64,000 nucleotides of DNA, taken from Mycolicibacterium sp. GF69 (GTDB taxonomy: Bacteria; Actinomycetota; Actinomycetes; Mycobacteriales; Mycobacteriaceae). Location: positions 62,001-126,000 of the forward strand of contig NZ_QMEW01000003.1 of assembly GCF_003284965.1 (NCBI RefSeq). The letters are read 5' to 3'. A program made the position numbers and the translations under genes. How positions within the stretch are numbered: position 1 is the first letter of the stretch; each line of letters opens with the position of its first letter. The notes below the pieces were generated by a model. The model saw only the letters and a program-made list of their open reading frames with translations. It searched no databases and was not told where the DNA came from. Of the stretch, positions 41,720 through 53,634 are shown piece after piece.

Positions 41720-42149
41720 CCTCGACTCGTTTCTTGAGATCCTTGAGCGCGGTGTCCGTAAGGCGCCGTTCGGCCTTGCGCTTGAGCAACCCGATCATCG
41801 GGATGATCAGGTCGACCGACAGCTCATAGGTGACATCGGTTCCAGAGCCCTTGGGCGACAGCCGATATGCCCCTTGCAGCGACCGCAGCAAAGAGCTGGA
41901 CACCAGCGTCCACGTCACCGACTTGCGGTCCGCCGGCCAGACATAGGACAGCACCATGGTGTCCTTGAGGACCGCGGCGTCCAGCACCAGCCGGGCGGTC
42001 TTCGGATAGCCCTCGGCATCGGCCTCGAGCACCTCGGTCTCCTTGTACTCGGCCACCCAGTCCGGATACGACCCGATGTCTGCGATGACGTCCATGACCG
42101 TCGAAGGATCGGCCTCGATGTAGATGGTCTGCGCCGTCTTGTCCGCCAC
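41712..42149 (-). CDS. SRPBCC/polyketide cyclase-like protein (Rv2185c, TB16.3-like)
   Basis: The 145-residue product has a START/Bet v 1-like fold signature, TIYIEADPSTVMDVIADIGSYPDWVAEYKETEVLE. The C-terminal helix (LLKRKAERRLTDTALKDLKKRVEAE) closes the lipid-binding cavity in this fold. It probably binds a hydrophobic ligand; no catalytic residues can be named. It is followed by an overlapping ATPase gene and preceded by a second SRPBCC gene, making a three-gene unit on the minus strand. Confidence 0.9.
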   Translation of the reverse strand: MADKTAQTIYIEADPSTVMDVIADIGSYPDWVAEYKETEVLEADAEGYPKTARLVLDAAVLKDTMVLSYVWPADRKSVTWTLVSSSLLRSLQGAYRLSPKGSGTDVTYELSVDLIIPMIGLLKRKAERRLTDTALKDLKKRVEAE

Positions 42150-42191
42150 GTTGAAAATCTACCCTCCCCAGTCGGCGTTTGGTGCCACGCT

Positions 42192-42581
42192 TCACGCCCG
42201 CGGGGACACGCCCACCGGTCGCGTGGCCTCCAACCGCTGCTTCACCTCGAACGCCATGTTCTTACCCGCTACCCGCCGCCGGTGATTGATCTTGGCCAGG
42301 TTCATCTTGGCCAACTGCCACGCCGCGACCCCGGACGGTTCGGCGTGCAGGAAGTAGTGCAGGACGACGCCGTCGAGCACCGGCTCCAGCCAGATCTCCA
42401 TCGTTCCGGTGAGTGCGCCGGTGACGGTCCATCTGTGGCCTTTCTCGCCACGGTCTTCGACGACGGTCAACCGCAGGTCGGGCCACCACCGGTGCCAGCT
42501 CGCGGGGTCGGCGACGTAGCGGCCGACCTCGACCGGGTCAGCCGCAACGAACGTGTCGTCCGCGATCTGGATGCTGTTCAT
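42192..42581 (-). CDS. SRPBCC-fold protein (Rv2186c-like)
   Basis: The 129-residue product resembles the neighbouring SRPBCC gene in layout: IQIADDTFVAADPVEVGRYVADPASWHRWWPDL at the N-terminus, beta strands (HRWTVTGALTGTMEIWLEP), and a C-terminal helix with INHRRRVAGKNMAFEVKQRLE. The ligand is unknown. It lies divergent from fadD15, whose substrate is an acyl chain, and upstream of an ArsA-like ATPase. Confidence 0.88.
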   Translation of the reverse strand: MNSIQIADDTFVAADPVEVGRYVADPASWHRWWPDLRLTVVEDRGEKGHRWTVTGALTGTMEIWLEPVLDGVVLHYFLHAEPSGVAAWQLAKMNLAKINHRRRVAGKNMAFEVKQRLEATRPVGVSPRA

Positions 42582-42663
42582 GGCATAACAGCTTCACATA
42601 CGGGCTCAATCGGGGCCGACTAGGCTGGAAACCGGCAGACAAGCCGTATCGAGAGGCCAAACC

Positions 42664-44466
42664 TTGCGTGAGTTCAGTGAGCCCGCGACCTTCACGGTGG
42701 GCGAGCACGACAACGTCGTCAGCTCCGTGTTCGACCATGAGCGCGACGATCCCGACCATGTGATCTTCCAGCGTCTGGTTGACGGGGCGTGGATCGACGT
42801 CACCTGCAAACAGGCCGCCGCGGAGATTCGATCGGCCGCATTGGGTCTGATCGCCAAGGGGGTCCGGCCCGGTGACCGCGTCGCGCTGCTGTCCGCGACC
42901 CGCTACGAGTGGCCGATCCTGGACCTGGCGATCCTGGCCACCGGTGCGCTCACGGTGCCGATCTACGAGACGAACTCGGCCGAACAGGTGAAGTTCGTGC
43001 TCACCGACTCCGAGGCGGTGCTGATCATCGCCGAGACCGACGCGCACGCCGACAAGATCGAGCACCTCAAGGACGAGCTGGACTCGCTTCGCGAAGTCCT
43101 GCGCATCGACGGCAGGGACACCGCGGCGCTGGACGAGCTCGCCGAGGCGGGAAAGTCGGTTGACGCCAGGGAACTCGACGAGCGGTTGGGCGCGCTCAAG
43201 GCCGCCGACCCCGCGACGCTGATCTACACCTCCGGCACCACCGGCAAGCCGAAGGGTTGCCAGCTGACCCATTCCAACCTGGTGTGTGAGATCCGCGGCG
43301 CCAAGGATGCCTTCCCGACGCTGCTGGACAAGGGCGAGAAGATGCTCGTCTTCCTGCCGCTCGCGCACGTGCTCGCCCGAGCCATCACGCTCGCGGCGTT
43401 CACCAACAAGGTCACGCTCGGCTTCACCAGCGACATCAAAAATCTTGTGCCGACGTTCGCGGTGTTCAAGCCGACGCTGGTGGTCTCGGTGCCGCGCGTG
43501 TTCGAGAAGGTGTACAACACGGCCGAGCAGAACGCCCGCAACGACGGCAAGGGCCGCATCTTCGAGATCGCCGCCAACACCGCGATCGACTACAGCAAGG
43601 CGCAGGACGCCGGCGGGCCCGGGCTGCTGTTGCGGGCCAAACACGCACTTTTCGACCGGCTCGTCTACGGCAAGCTGCGCGCCGCGCTCGGCGGGGAATG
43701 CCGCGGCGCGATCTCCGGCGGCGCCCCGCTGGGCGCCAGACTGGGCCACTTCTACCGCGGCGTCGGGCTCACCATCTACGAGGGTTACGGCCTGACCGAG
43801 ACCAGCGCCGCGATCACCGTCAACCGGCTCGACGACGTCAAGGTCGGTTCGGTCGGAAAGCTGCTGCCCGGCAACAGCATGCGCTTGAACGACGATGACG
43901 AGCTGTTGGTCACGGGTGGCGTGGTGTTCAGCGGGTACTGGCGCAACGACGAGGAGACCAAGGCGGTGTTCTCCGACGGCTGGTTCCACACCGGCGACCT
44001 GGGCGCGATCGACGACGACGGTTTCCTGACCATCATCGGCCGCAAGAAGGAGATCATCGTCACCGCGGGCGGCAAGAACGTCGCACCGGCGATCCTGGAG
44101 GACCGGTTGCGCGCGCACCCGCTGATCAGCCAGGCGATGGCGGTCGGCGACGCCAAGCCGTTCATCGCCGCGCTGATCACCATCGACCCCGAGGCAATCG
44201 AGGGGTGGAAGGAACGCAACAGCAAGGATGCCGCCGCGTCGGTCGGCGACCTGACCACCGACCCGGACCTACTCGCCGAAGTCGATCTGGCCGTCAAGGA
44301 GGCCAACCAGGCGGTGTCGAAGGCCGAGGCGATTCGCAAGTTCCGCATCCTGCCGGTGGACTTCACCGAGGAGACCGGCGAGTTGACCCCGACGATGAAG
44401 GTCAAGCGCAAGGTCGTCGCCGACAAGTTCGGCACCGAGATCGAGGCGCTGTACGAGAAGGGTTAG
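42664..44466 (+). CDS. fadD15: FadD15 long-chain fatty-acid--CoA ligase
   Basis: The 600-residue product is an ANL-superfamily acyl-CoA ligase. It has the AMP-binding P-loop motif [34 protein letters not shown], the [37 protein letters not shown] hinge block and [15 protein letters not shown] near the C-terminus (catalytic lysine region). It activates fatty acids for lipid synthesis or degradation. The start is TTG at 42664 with GAGAGG upstream. It is convergent with pimB' and overlaps it by four bases. Confidence 0.96.
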   Translation: MREFSEPATFTVGEHDNVVSSVFDHERDDPDHVIFQRLVDGAWIDVTCKQAAAEIRSAALGLIAKGVRPGDRVALLSATRYEWPILDLAILATGALTVPIYETNSAEQVKFVLTDSEAVLIIAETDAHADKIEHLKDELDSLREVLRIDGRDTAALDELAEAGKSVDARELDERLGALKAADPATLIYTSGTTGKPKGCQLTHSNLVCEIRGAKDAFPTLLDKGEKMLVFLPLAHVLARAITLAAFTNKVTLGFTSDIKNLVPTFAVFKPTLVVSVPRVFEKVYNTAEQNARNDGKGRIFEIAANTAIDYSKAQDAGGPGLLLRAKHALFDRLVYGKLRAALGGECRGAISGGAPLGARLGHFYRGVGLTIYEGYGLTETSAAITVNRLDDVKVGSVGKLLPGNSMRLNDDDELLVTGGVVFSGYWRNDEETKAVFSDGWFHTGDLGAIDDDGFLTIIGRKKEIIVTAGGKNVAPAILEDRLRAHPLISQAMAVGDAKPFIAALITIDPEAIEGWKERNSKDAAASVGDLTTDPDLLAEVDLAVKEANQAVSKAEAIRKFRILPVDFTEETGELTPTMKVKRKVVADKFGTEIEALYEKG

Positions 44467-45599
44467 AGCAGGCCCGACAGCCGCTGCGCCTGGGTGCGCC
44501 ACTGCCAGTTGTCCACCACCCAGCGCCTGCCCGCCGCGCCCATCCGCGCCGCGCGTTCGGGGTCGGCCAGCAGATCGCTGACCGACGCCGCGATGGCGCC
44601 GACGTCCCAGCCGTCGACCACCACGCCCGTTTCTCCGTCGCACACGGTTTCCGGCGCCCCGCCCGAGCGGCCCGCCACGACCGGCACTCCGGCGGCCGAC
44701 GCCTCGAGATAGACGATGCCGAGGCCCTCGACGTCCAGGCCGGCGCCGCGGGTGCGGCACGGCATCGCGAACACGTCGGCCATGGCATGGTGGGCAGGTA
44801 ACTCGTCGCCGGGGACGGCATCGGTGAAGACGACGTGTTCGACCACGCCGAAGCTGTGCGCCAACCTGTGCAGCGCCGTCCGGTACGGACCGCCGCCGAC
44901 GATCACCAGCGCTGCCCCGGGTACCCGCTGCCGGATCGCGGGCATCGCGCGGATCAGCATGTCCTGCCCCTTACGCGGCACGAGCCGCGACAGGCATACG
45001 ACGACAGGCCGGTTCCCGAGCCGGTAGCGGGCGCGCAGTTCGGCGCGCGCCACCTCATCGGGTGCGAACCGGTCGGTGTCGACCCCGGCGGGCAGGTGTT
45101 CGAGCGCGGCACGCGGACCGAACGCCGAAGCGAACCGGCGCCTGGTGTACTGGCTGACGTAGGTGATCGCATCGGTTCCGGATCCGATGCGCCGCAGGGC
45201 GGTTCGGGCGATCGGCAGCATGGACCAGCCGACCTCGTGGCCGTGCGTGCTGGCGATCACCCGTCGCGCCCCCGCGTCGCGCGCCAGCGGCGCCATCAGC
45301 GCCAGCGGGGCCGCAGCACCGAACCAAACCGTCTCGGCCGCACGCTCGTCGACGAGGCGCCGCATCCGGCCGATCACCGAGGGCTCGGGCAGCATGAGGG
45401 TGGTCGGGTGACGTACCACGTCGTAACCGGCGACCGCGGCCTGGGCGTCGAAGTCGTCGCAGCCCTTCCACTTCGGCGCGTACACGGTCAGCGTGTGCTC
45501 TCCGGTGGCGACGAGCTGGTCGACCAGCTCGTGCAGATAGGACTGGATGCCGCCGCGGCGCGGCGGAAAGTCGTTGGTGACCAGCAGGATTCGGCTCAC
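44463..45599 (-). CDS. pimB: PimB' alpha-mannosyltransferase (Rv2188c-like), GT4
   Basis: PimB' adds the second mannose to phosphatidylinositol mannoside on the cytoplasmic side, using GDP-mannose. The 378-residue GT-B protein begins [26 protein letters not shown], with the GT4 catalytic Glu motif [20 protein letters not shown] (E-x7-E) and [17 protein letters not shown] (phosphate binding). The start is the GTG at 45599, one base after the upstream stop. Naming follows the M. tuberculosis pimB' (not the older pimB). Confidence 0.93.
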   Translation of the reverse strand: MSRILLVTNDFPPRRGGIQSYLHELVDQLVATGEHTLTVYAPKWKGCDDFDAQAAVAGYDVVRHPTTLMLPEPSVIGRMRRLVDERAAETVWFGAAAPLALMAPLARDAGARRVIASTHGHEVGWSMLPIARTALRRIGSGTDAITYVSQYTRRRFASAFGPRAALEHLPAGVDTDRFAPDEVARAELRARYRLGNRPVVVCLSRLVPRKGQDMLIRAMPAIRQRVPGAALVIVGGGPYRTALHRLAHSFGVVEHVVFTDAVPGDELPAHHAMADVFAMPCRTRGAGLDVEGLGIVYLEASAAGVPVVAGRSGGAPETVCDGETGVVVDGWDVGAIAASVSDLLADPERAARMGAAGRRWVVDNWQWRTQAQRLSGLL

Positions 45600-45600
45600 A

Positions 45601-46452
45601 TCAACTCGCCCACCGCCGCCACTGGGTGAGCACCTCGGCGAGTCCCACGCCGAGGGTGTCGTGTACCGCGGTCGCGACGTCGGGGTGTCCGGGCCCGCAC
45701 GCCCGCGCATACAGCTCGCGTAACTTGGCCGAGCCGTGCCGGTCGGCGACGAACCGGCTGAACGACCAGACGCGGTCGTAGGCCAGCGAACGGTCGGGTC
45801 CGGACAGGTCGGCGTCGGTGGGCAGCGTGGCCGCCGGGGCGGCCGGCGGCGGCGTGTCAGGCCGGGCGACGAAGTCGGCCACCCCTTCGGTGAGCCAACG
45901 GGGAGCGTCGCGCGCGGTCGCGGCACGCGCAGCGTAGTGGAACAGCTCGTGGCGCAACACGATTCGCAGGGCGTCGTCGCTGATGTCGGCAGCGCCGGGC
46001 GCGAACATGATTCGCTCGGCGGTGGTGGTGGCCGCGGTGTGTGCATCGCCACCGCCGACAGCTGCGAACTGCGCGTCGGTACCCGCGGCGACGATCACGA
46101 CCTGCCGCGGCCACTGCGGGCCCCAGAACGCGGTCACCGCCGCTGCAGCACCGTTCATCTCGGCGGCGACACGGTCCAGGAGCCGCTGCGAGCGCAGACC
46201 GCCGAGGGCGATCGACCGCACAGTGCGCCCATCAACGAGTGTCTGGACTTCTGACACCGTTGCCCGGGTGGTCACTGATTCCGGGCTCGTCGCGGGCGCG
46301 GCCACCATCCGCGTGGCAGCGACGTCGGAACGGCCGATGAGCAGCAGCGCGCAGATCAGCTCCGCGATGAGAAGCGCAGCGAGCCTGGATCTGCTCTTCG
46401 CGTGCGCGACCCTGCCGCGATCAGTAACGGCGGACGTTGTAGATAGGCGCAT
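45601..46452 (-). CDS. membrane-anchored HExxH metalloprotease-like protein (Rv2189c-like)
   Basis: The 283-residue product has one N-terminal membrane helix (residues about 24-40, LAALLIAELICALLLIG) and an extracytoplasmic domain. A gluzincin-type zinc motif HELFHYAAR is followed by WLTEGVADFVAR, whose Glu could be the third ligand. No other protease blocks are seen. It starts at an ATG at 46452, overlapping the ripC end by 32 bp. Activity is inferred only from the motif. Confidence 0.82.
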   Translation of the reverse strand: MRLSTTSAVTDRGRVAHAKSRSRLAALLIAELICALLLIGRSDVAATRMVAAPATSPESVTTRATVSEVQTLVDGRTVRSIALGGLRSQRLLDRVAAEMNGAAAAVTAFWGPQWPRQVVIVAAGTDAQFAAVGGGDAHTAATTTAERIMFAPGAADISDDALRIVLRHELFHYAARAATARDAPRWLTEGVADFVARPDTPPPAAPAATLPTDADLSGPDRSLAYDRVWSFSRFVADRHGSAKLRELYARACGPGHPDVATAVHDTLGVGLAEVLTQWRRWAS

Positions 46453-47539
46453 TGTCCACCGGGGCGACTCGCACCGGCGTGCCGTAGGTCGAGGCGTGCA
46501 CCATCATTCCGTCACCGATGTAGATCGCTACGTGCGAGGCATCGGAGTAGTACGTCACCAGGTCGCCCGGCTGCATCTGATCCCTCGACACGGCCTGCCC
46601 GCCGTTGGCCAGCGCCTGGCTGGAGTGCGGCAGCGACATGCCGGCCTGCTGGAACGCCCACATCACCAGTCCGGAACAGTCGAACGCGTTCGGACCGGAC
46701 CCGCCCCATGAGTACGGCGAGCCGATGCGGCTCAACGCCGCCTGGATGACGGTCCCGGAATGCCCGCCCACCGGTGGCGCCATATCACCCGGCGGGATGG
46801 CGCCCGGCGCGGGCGGTGCGGCCAGCACCGCGGGATCGCCCGGCGGCAACGGCGCGGGCGCCGGTACCGGAGGCGCGGGCGGCAGCGCAGCGAGCGCTTC
46901 GCGCTGGTTCGGCGTCAGGGCCTCGTATTGCGACTTCACGACCGCGATCTGCACCTGCAGGCGGCTCTGCTTGGACTGCAGATCGGCGCGTACCGCGGCG
47001 GCCTGTTCGGCGGCGGTCTTCGCATCGGCCGCCGATTTCGCGGAGGCCTCCTCGGCCAACGCCGCCTTCTGGCCGGTTTCGAGGTAGCCCTTCATCTGCG
47101 CCGACATCTCGGCGGCCATCACACGCTGCACCGACAACTGATCGATGAGGCCCTGCGGCGAGCCGGCGGTCAGTATCGCGTCCAGCCCGTCGGTCCTGCC
47201 GCCCATGTACTGCGCCGCAGCAACCTTGTCGACGGCAGCCTGGAAGTTTGCCAGCTGATCTTTCGCCTTGCGCGCGGCCGCGACGTCGGCGGCATGCTTG
47301 GCTTCCGCACTCTGCTGGATGGCGAGCTTGTTGTTGAGATCGAGTTGCGCCGAATGCATCGCCTCGGTGGTCTGCTCAGCCTGCCGCGACAGCTCGTTGA
47401 GCTTCGCCAGCGCGTCGTCCGCCGGGTCGGCCTGCACACTGGCGGCGAAGAATGCTGCGAAAAAGGTGATGCCGGCTATCGCGCTGACAAGGGGTCGTCG
47501 AATCCCGCGTGTATTCCAGCGCGTGCGGTCGAGCGTCAA
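46421..47539 (-). CDS. ripC: NlpC/P60 peptidoglycan endopeptidase (RipC-like, Rv2190c)
   Basis: The 372-residue secreted protein cuts the D-Glu-meso-DAP bond in peptidoglycan. It has a signal peptide (PLVSAIAGITFFAAFFAASVQA), a long coiled coil (residues about 40-215, with LSRQAEQTTEAMHSAQL), a Pro/Ala linker and a C-terminal NlpC/P60 domain (about 257-372). The catalytic Cys is in FDCSGLVMWAF and a His in ASHVAIYIGDGMMVHAST. In M. tuberculosis this protein is regulated by FtsX through the coiled coil. A TTGGAC/TAACCT promoter is possible upstream. Confidence 0.94.
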   Translation of the reverse strand: MTLDRTRWNTRGIRRPLVSAIAGITFFAAFFAASVQADPADDALAKLNELSRQAEQTTEAMHSAQLDLNNKLAIQQSAEAKHAADVAAARKAKDQLANFQAAVDKVAAAQYMGGRTDGLDAILTAGSPQGLIDQLSVQRVMAAEMSAQMKGYLETGQKAALAEEASAKSAADAKTAAEQAAAVRADLQSKQSRLQVQIAVVKSQYEALTPNQREALAALPPAPPVPAPAPLPPGDPAVLAAPPAPGAIPPGDMAPPVGGHSGTVIQAALSRIGSPYSWGGSGPNAFDCSGLVMWAFQQAGMSLPHSSQALANGGQAVSRDQMQPGDLVTYYSDASHVAIYIGDGMMVHASTYGTPVRVAPVDNAPIYNVRRY

Positions 47540-47598
47540 GATTTGCGTCCTTCAACGTCCGGAACGAAGCCGTGTCGAACTGACCTTAGGTCTCAGAC

Positions 47599-47628
47599 AG
47601 GTTACGAAACGGCATCGGGGTTGTCCAA
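47599..47628 (-). promoter_or_regulatory. candidate promoter of ripC
   Basis: On the minus strand TTGGAC (47623-47628), an 18-base spacer and TAACCT (47599-47604) lie about 60 bases upstream of the ripC start, in an AT-richer patch. It matches the sigma-A consensus only partly. Confidence 0.35.
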
Positions 47629-47691
47629 CAGAAGACGCAAATTTAACAGGGAGCTCATAATTCGTTCCGCCGCGCGCCGCACCGCGTGTCG

Positions 47692-47895
47692 TCAGGCGAC
47701 ACCCGAATTTCCGTCGCGGTGGATGGGCACCAGCCGAAGGCGCGGCGCCAGGCCGACATCGGCAAGCACCTCGAGCGCGCGACGCTCATCGTCCAACAAC
47801 GTATCGGGTACGCCGAGCAGAACACTCACGACGCAGTCTTGACAGCCCGGTCCGCGTACCGCGCAGTCGTCACAATCGATCTTCACCGTGCCCAC
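47692..47895 (-). CDS. small cysteine-rich conserved protein, unknown function
   Basis: The 67-residue product begins with four cysteines in close order ([22 protein letters not shown]-x2-C-x6-C-x2-C), a possible metal-binding knuckle, followed by [25 protein letters not shown]. The start is GTG at 47895 with AGAGGAGCC upstream. Similar small proteins occur in mycobacteria as far as I recall. It is upstream of ripC on the same strand, with 152 bp between. I cannot assign a function. Confidence 0.75.
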   Translation of the reverse strand: MGTVKIDCDDCAVRGPGCQDCVVSVLLGVPDTLLDDERRALEVLADVGLAPRLRLVPIHRDGNSGVA

Positions 47896-49788
47896 GAATG
47901 GCTCCTCTCGGTCGGTGTTGTCCGCACGCTATCGAGGGGTACCGACAAGTTGTCGACGACAGCAACGACAGCGCCATCACCGGACCCCGCGACCGCGTGG
48001 CAACCCGAAGGTGTCGGTGCGGTTTTCTACCGTCAGGCCATGAGCCAGCTCAGCTTCGCCGATGTCGACAGGCTGGCCGACGTCACCTTGCACGACACCA
48101 CGTTCGTCGTCGTCGACCTGGAGACGACCGGAGGGCGCGCCAGCGGCGACAACCACGACGCGATCACCGAGATCGGCGCGGTCAAGGTGCGCGGCGGCAC
48201 CGTGCTCGGCGAACTGGCCACGCTGGTGGATCCGGGCCGCAGTATCCCGCCGCAGATCGTCGCGCTGACCGGTATCACCACCGCGATGGTGTGCAACGCA
48301 CCGAGGATCGACTCGGTGCTCCCGGCTTTTCTGGAGTTCTCCCGCGGGGCGGTGCTGGTCGCCCACAACGCCGGGTTCGACATCGGTTTCCTGCGCGCCG
48401 CCGCCGAACGGTGTCAGCTCACCTGGCCGCGGCCGCCGGTGTTGTGCACGGTCAAACTGGCCCGCCGGGTACTCACCCGCGACGAAGCACCCAGCGTGAG
48501 ACTCTCGGCGCTGGCCCGGTTGTTCGGCGCGAGCACCACTCCGACGCACCGCGCACTCGACGACGCCCGCGCCACCGTTGACGTCCTGCACGGGCTCATC
48601 GAGCGGGTGGGCAACCAGGGCGTCCACACCTACACCGAGTTGCGTTCGTACCTGCCTGACGTCACGCCCGCGCAGCGGCGCAACCGTCACCTCGCCGCGG
48701 CGCTGCCGCAGCGGCCGGGGGTCTACCTGTTCCGCGGTCCGACGGCCGAAGTGCTCTATGTCGGCACCGCCGTCAACCTGCGCCGTCGCGTCGGGCAGTA
48801 CTTCAACGGCTCGGACTCGCGCACCCGCATTAAGGAGATGGCGTCGCTGGCCACCGCGGTCGACCACGTCGAGTGCGCGCACGACCTCGAGGCCGGCGTG
48901 CGCGAACTACGGCTGTTGGCAGCGCACGCGCCGCCCTACAACCGCCGGTCGAAGTTTCCGCACCGCTGGTGGTGGGTCACGTTGACCGACGAGGCGTTCC
49001 CCCGCTTCTCCGTCGTCCGTACCCCGAGGCACGACACGGTGATCGGACCGTTCCGGGCACGCGCCGATGCCGTCGACACCGCCGCGCTGCTGGCCCGGTT
49101 CACCGGCGTGCGGACATGCACCAAGAAGTTGGCGCGCGCCGCGATGCACGGCCCGGCCTGCCCAGAACGCGAGTTGTCACCGTGTCCAGCCGCCCGCGGC
49201 GTCGACGCCGCTGATTACGCCGCAACGGTCACAGGCGCCGCCGATCTGATGACCGGCCGCGGCGACGGGGCGCTGACCGCGGCGCTGGCCCATATCACCG
49301 ATCTCGCCGAGCGCGGCCGCTACGAGACGGCGGCGCGCCTGCGCGATCACACCGCCACCGCGATCGACGCGCTGTGGCGCGGACAGCGACTGCGTGCGCT
49401 GACCGCCATTGCCGAGCTGGTCGCAGCACGTCCCGACGGTGCAGGCGGGTGGCAACTCGCGGTGATCCGTAACGGCCAGCTGGCAGCGGCCGGCAACGCC
49501 GCGCGCGGCGTGCCACCGATGCCGGTCATCGATGCGATTTGCGCTGGCGCACAAGCGGTTCTGCCATCAGCGGCACCGTTGGGAGGCGCCCTGGTGGAGG
49601 AGACGGCACTGATCGCGCGCTGGCTGCATCAGCCAGGGGTGCGCATCGTGCGCACGGAGAGCGGCTACTGCTCGCCGGTGCACGCGGCCGGTCGGTGGGC
49701 GGCGTGGGCGGCCTCAGCGCGGTCGGCACGCCTTGCCGCCGAACAGCACGCCAGGGTGACCCGGGATGGCGCAGACGATCTCGGCGGA

Positions 49789-51536
<1,748 letters not shown>

Positions 51537-51580
51537 CCGGCTCTGCCCAGAGTCCGATCAGTCCGATGAGAAGGGGTTCG

Positions 51581-52387
51581 ATGACCGACAAGTCGCGCCG
51601 TCGGCTACGCCGGCGCCTGTCAGGTGCTGTGCTGCTGCTGCTCGGGCTAGGCATCGCCGGTGGCCTGGCCGCCACCCTGACGCCCACACCGCAGGTGGCC
51701 GTCGCCGACGAATCGCAGTCGGCACTGCTGCGTACGGGCAAGCAGCTGTTCGAGACCTCGTGCGTGACCTGCCACGGCGCCAACCTGGAAGGTGTCGCCG
51801 ACCGCGGCCCCAGCCTCATCGGCGTCGGTGAGGCCGCGGTGTACTTCCAGGTGTCCACGGGCCGCATGCCGGCGATGCGCGGTGAGGCGCAGGCGCCGAA
51901 GAAGGCGCCGGTGTTCGACGAGGCGCAGACCGACGCGCTCGGTGCCTACGTGCAGGCCAACGGCGGCGGACCGGTCGTGCCGCGTGACGACAACGGCCGC
52001 GTCGCCCAGGAGTCGCTGCTGGGTGACAACGTCGCCCGCGGTGGCGACCTGTTCCGCCTGAACTGCGCGTCGTGCCACAACTTCACCGGCAAGGGCGGCG
52101 CACTTTCGTCGGGTAAGTACGCACCCGACCTCGGCGACGCCAACCCCGCGCAGATCTACACCGCGATGCTCACGGGCCCGCAGAACATGCCGAAGTTCTC
52201 CGACCGGCAGCTGTCACCGGAGGAGAAGCGCGACATCGTCGCCTATGTCCGCGAATCAGCGGAGTCCCCAAGCTACGGCGGCTACGGCCTCGGCGGATTC
52301 GGTCCGGCGCCCGAGGGCATGGCGGCCTGGATCATCGGCATGGTGGCCGTCATCGTCGCGGCCCTGTGGATCGGAGCGCGAGCATGA
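51581..52387 (+). CDS. qcrC: QcrC diheme cytochrome cc
   Basis: QcrC is the c-type subunit of the actinobacterial bcc complex that passes electrons straight to the aa3 oxidase. The 268-residue product has an N-terminal membrane anchor ([19 protein letters not shown]) and two heme-binding CxxCH motifs (CVTCH at 61-65, CASCH at 162-166). The C-terminal membrane helix is [19 protein letters not shown]. The ATG at 51581 has AAGGGG upstream. Its stop overlaps the qcrA start. Confidence 0.97.
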   Translation: MTDKSRRRLRRRLSGAVLLLLGLGIAGGLAATLTPTPQVAVADESQSALLRTGKQLFETSCVTCHGANLEGVADRGPSLIGVGEAAVYFQVSTGRMPAMRGEAQAPKKAPVFDEAQTDALGAYVQANGGGPVVPRDDNGRVAQESLLGDNVARGGDLFRLNCASCHNFTGKGGALSSGKYAPDLGDANPAQIYTAMLTGPQNMPKFSDRQLSPEEKRDIVAYVRESAESPSYGGYGLGGFGPAPEGMAAWIIGMVAVIVAALWIGARA

Positions 52388-53634
52388 GCGAGCGAGAAGC
52401 CGGAGGCGGATCGCGCATGGACGGAGAGCCGGACAACGGCGCAGACAAGACCCCCAAGGGCACCGACGTACCGGGTCATGCCGGCGTGCCCGGTCAGCCC
52501 AGCGATGCCGAACTCGCCGCGATGTCGCGTGAGGAGTTGCTCGAACTCGGCGGCAAGCTCGACGGCGTCGACATCGTCTACAAGGAAAGCCGGTGGCCGG
52601 TCGAAGGCACTAAGGCAGAGAAGCGTGCCGGACGTGTGGTGTCGTACTGGCTTCTGCTCGGCGGGTTTTCGGGCCTGGCGCTGCTGCTGGTGTTCTTGTT
52701 CTGGCCGTGGGAGTACAAGCCGTACGGCTCCGAGGGTGAATTCCTGTTCAGCCTGGCCACTCCCCTGTACGGGTTGACCTTCGGCCTGTCGATCCTGGCG
52801 ATCGGCATCGGTGCGGTGCTGTACCAGAAAAAGTTCATCCCCCAGGAGATCTCGATCCAGGAGCGCCACGACGGCAGCTCCCCCGAGATCCAGCGCAAGA
52901 CGGTGGTCGCCAACTTGAGCGACGCGCTGGAGGGCTCGACGATCAAGCGCCGCAAGCTCGTCGGCCTGTCGTTGGGTATCGGTCTCGGCGCCTTCGGCCT
53001 CGGCACCCTGGTGGCGTTCGCGGGTGGTCTGATCAAGAACCCGTGGAAGCCGGTGGTACAGACCGCAGAAGGTAAGAAGGCCGTGCTGTGGACGTCCGGT
53101 TGGACCCCGCAGTACGAGGGCGAGACCATTTTCCTCGCCCGGTCCACCGGCAGCGGCACATTCATCAAGGTGCGGCCCGAAGACATCGACGCCGGCGGCA
53201 TGGAGACCGTGTTCCCGTGGCGCGAGTCCGACGGCGACGGCACGACGGTCGAGTCACACCACCGGCTTGCCGAGATCTCGATGGGGGTGCGCAACCCCGT
53301 GATGCTGATCAGGATCAAGTCGCAGGACATGCCGCGAGTGGTCAAGCGCAAGGGCCAGGAGAGCTTCAACTTCGGCGACCTGTTCGCCTACACCAAGGTT
53401 TGCTCTCACTTGGGTTGTCCCTCTTCGCTTTACGAGCAGCAGTCGTATCGCATTCTCTGCCCGTGCCACCAGTCGCAGTTCGACGCACTGCACTTCGCTA
53501 AACCCATATTCGGCCCGGCTGCGCGCGCGTTGGCGCAGCTGCCCATCACCATCGACCAGGACGGGTATCTGGTCGCCAACGGCGACTTCATCGAACCCGT
53601 CGGGCCGGCCTTCTGGGAACGGAAAACAGTATGA
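52384..53634 (+). CDS. qcrA: QcrA Rieske iron-sulfur subunit
   Basis: The 416-residue product has three membrane helices (about residues 95-220) and a C-terminal Rieske domain that binds a [2Fe-2S] cluster. Ligands are in CSHLGC (C340, H342) and CPCHQSQF (C359, H362), with the disulfide Cys residues C345 and C361 present. The ATG at 52384 overlaps the qcrC stop as ATGA; an in-frame ATG at 52420 is another possible start. The mycobacterial protein has a long N-terminal extension, as here. Confidence 0.97.
   Translation: MSEREAGGGSRMDGEPDNGADKTPKGTDVPGHAGVPGQPSDAELAAMSREELLELGGKLDGVDIVYKESRWPVEGTKAEKRAGRVVSYWLLLGGFSGLALLLVFLFWPWEYKPYGSEGEFLFSLATPLYGLTFGLSILAIGIGAVLYQKKFIPQEISIQERHDGSSPEIQRKTVVANLSDALEGSTIKRRKLVGLSLGIGLGAFGLGTLVAFAGGLIKNPWKPVVQTAEGKKAVLWTSGWTPQYEGETIFLARSTGSGTFIKVRPEDIDAGGMETVFPWRESDGDGTTVESHHRLAEISMGVRNPVMLIRIKSQDMPRVVKRKGQESFNFGDLFAYTKVCSHLGCPSSLYEQQSYRILCPCHQSQFDALHFAKPIFGPAARALAQLPITIDQDGYLVANGDFIEPVGPAFWERKTV

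Noticed and set aside
47540..47691. Possible c-di-AMP (ydaO) riboswitch before ripC
   Set aside because: Such switches precede some cell-wall hydrolase genes, but the region is short and I see no matching conserved blocks.
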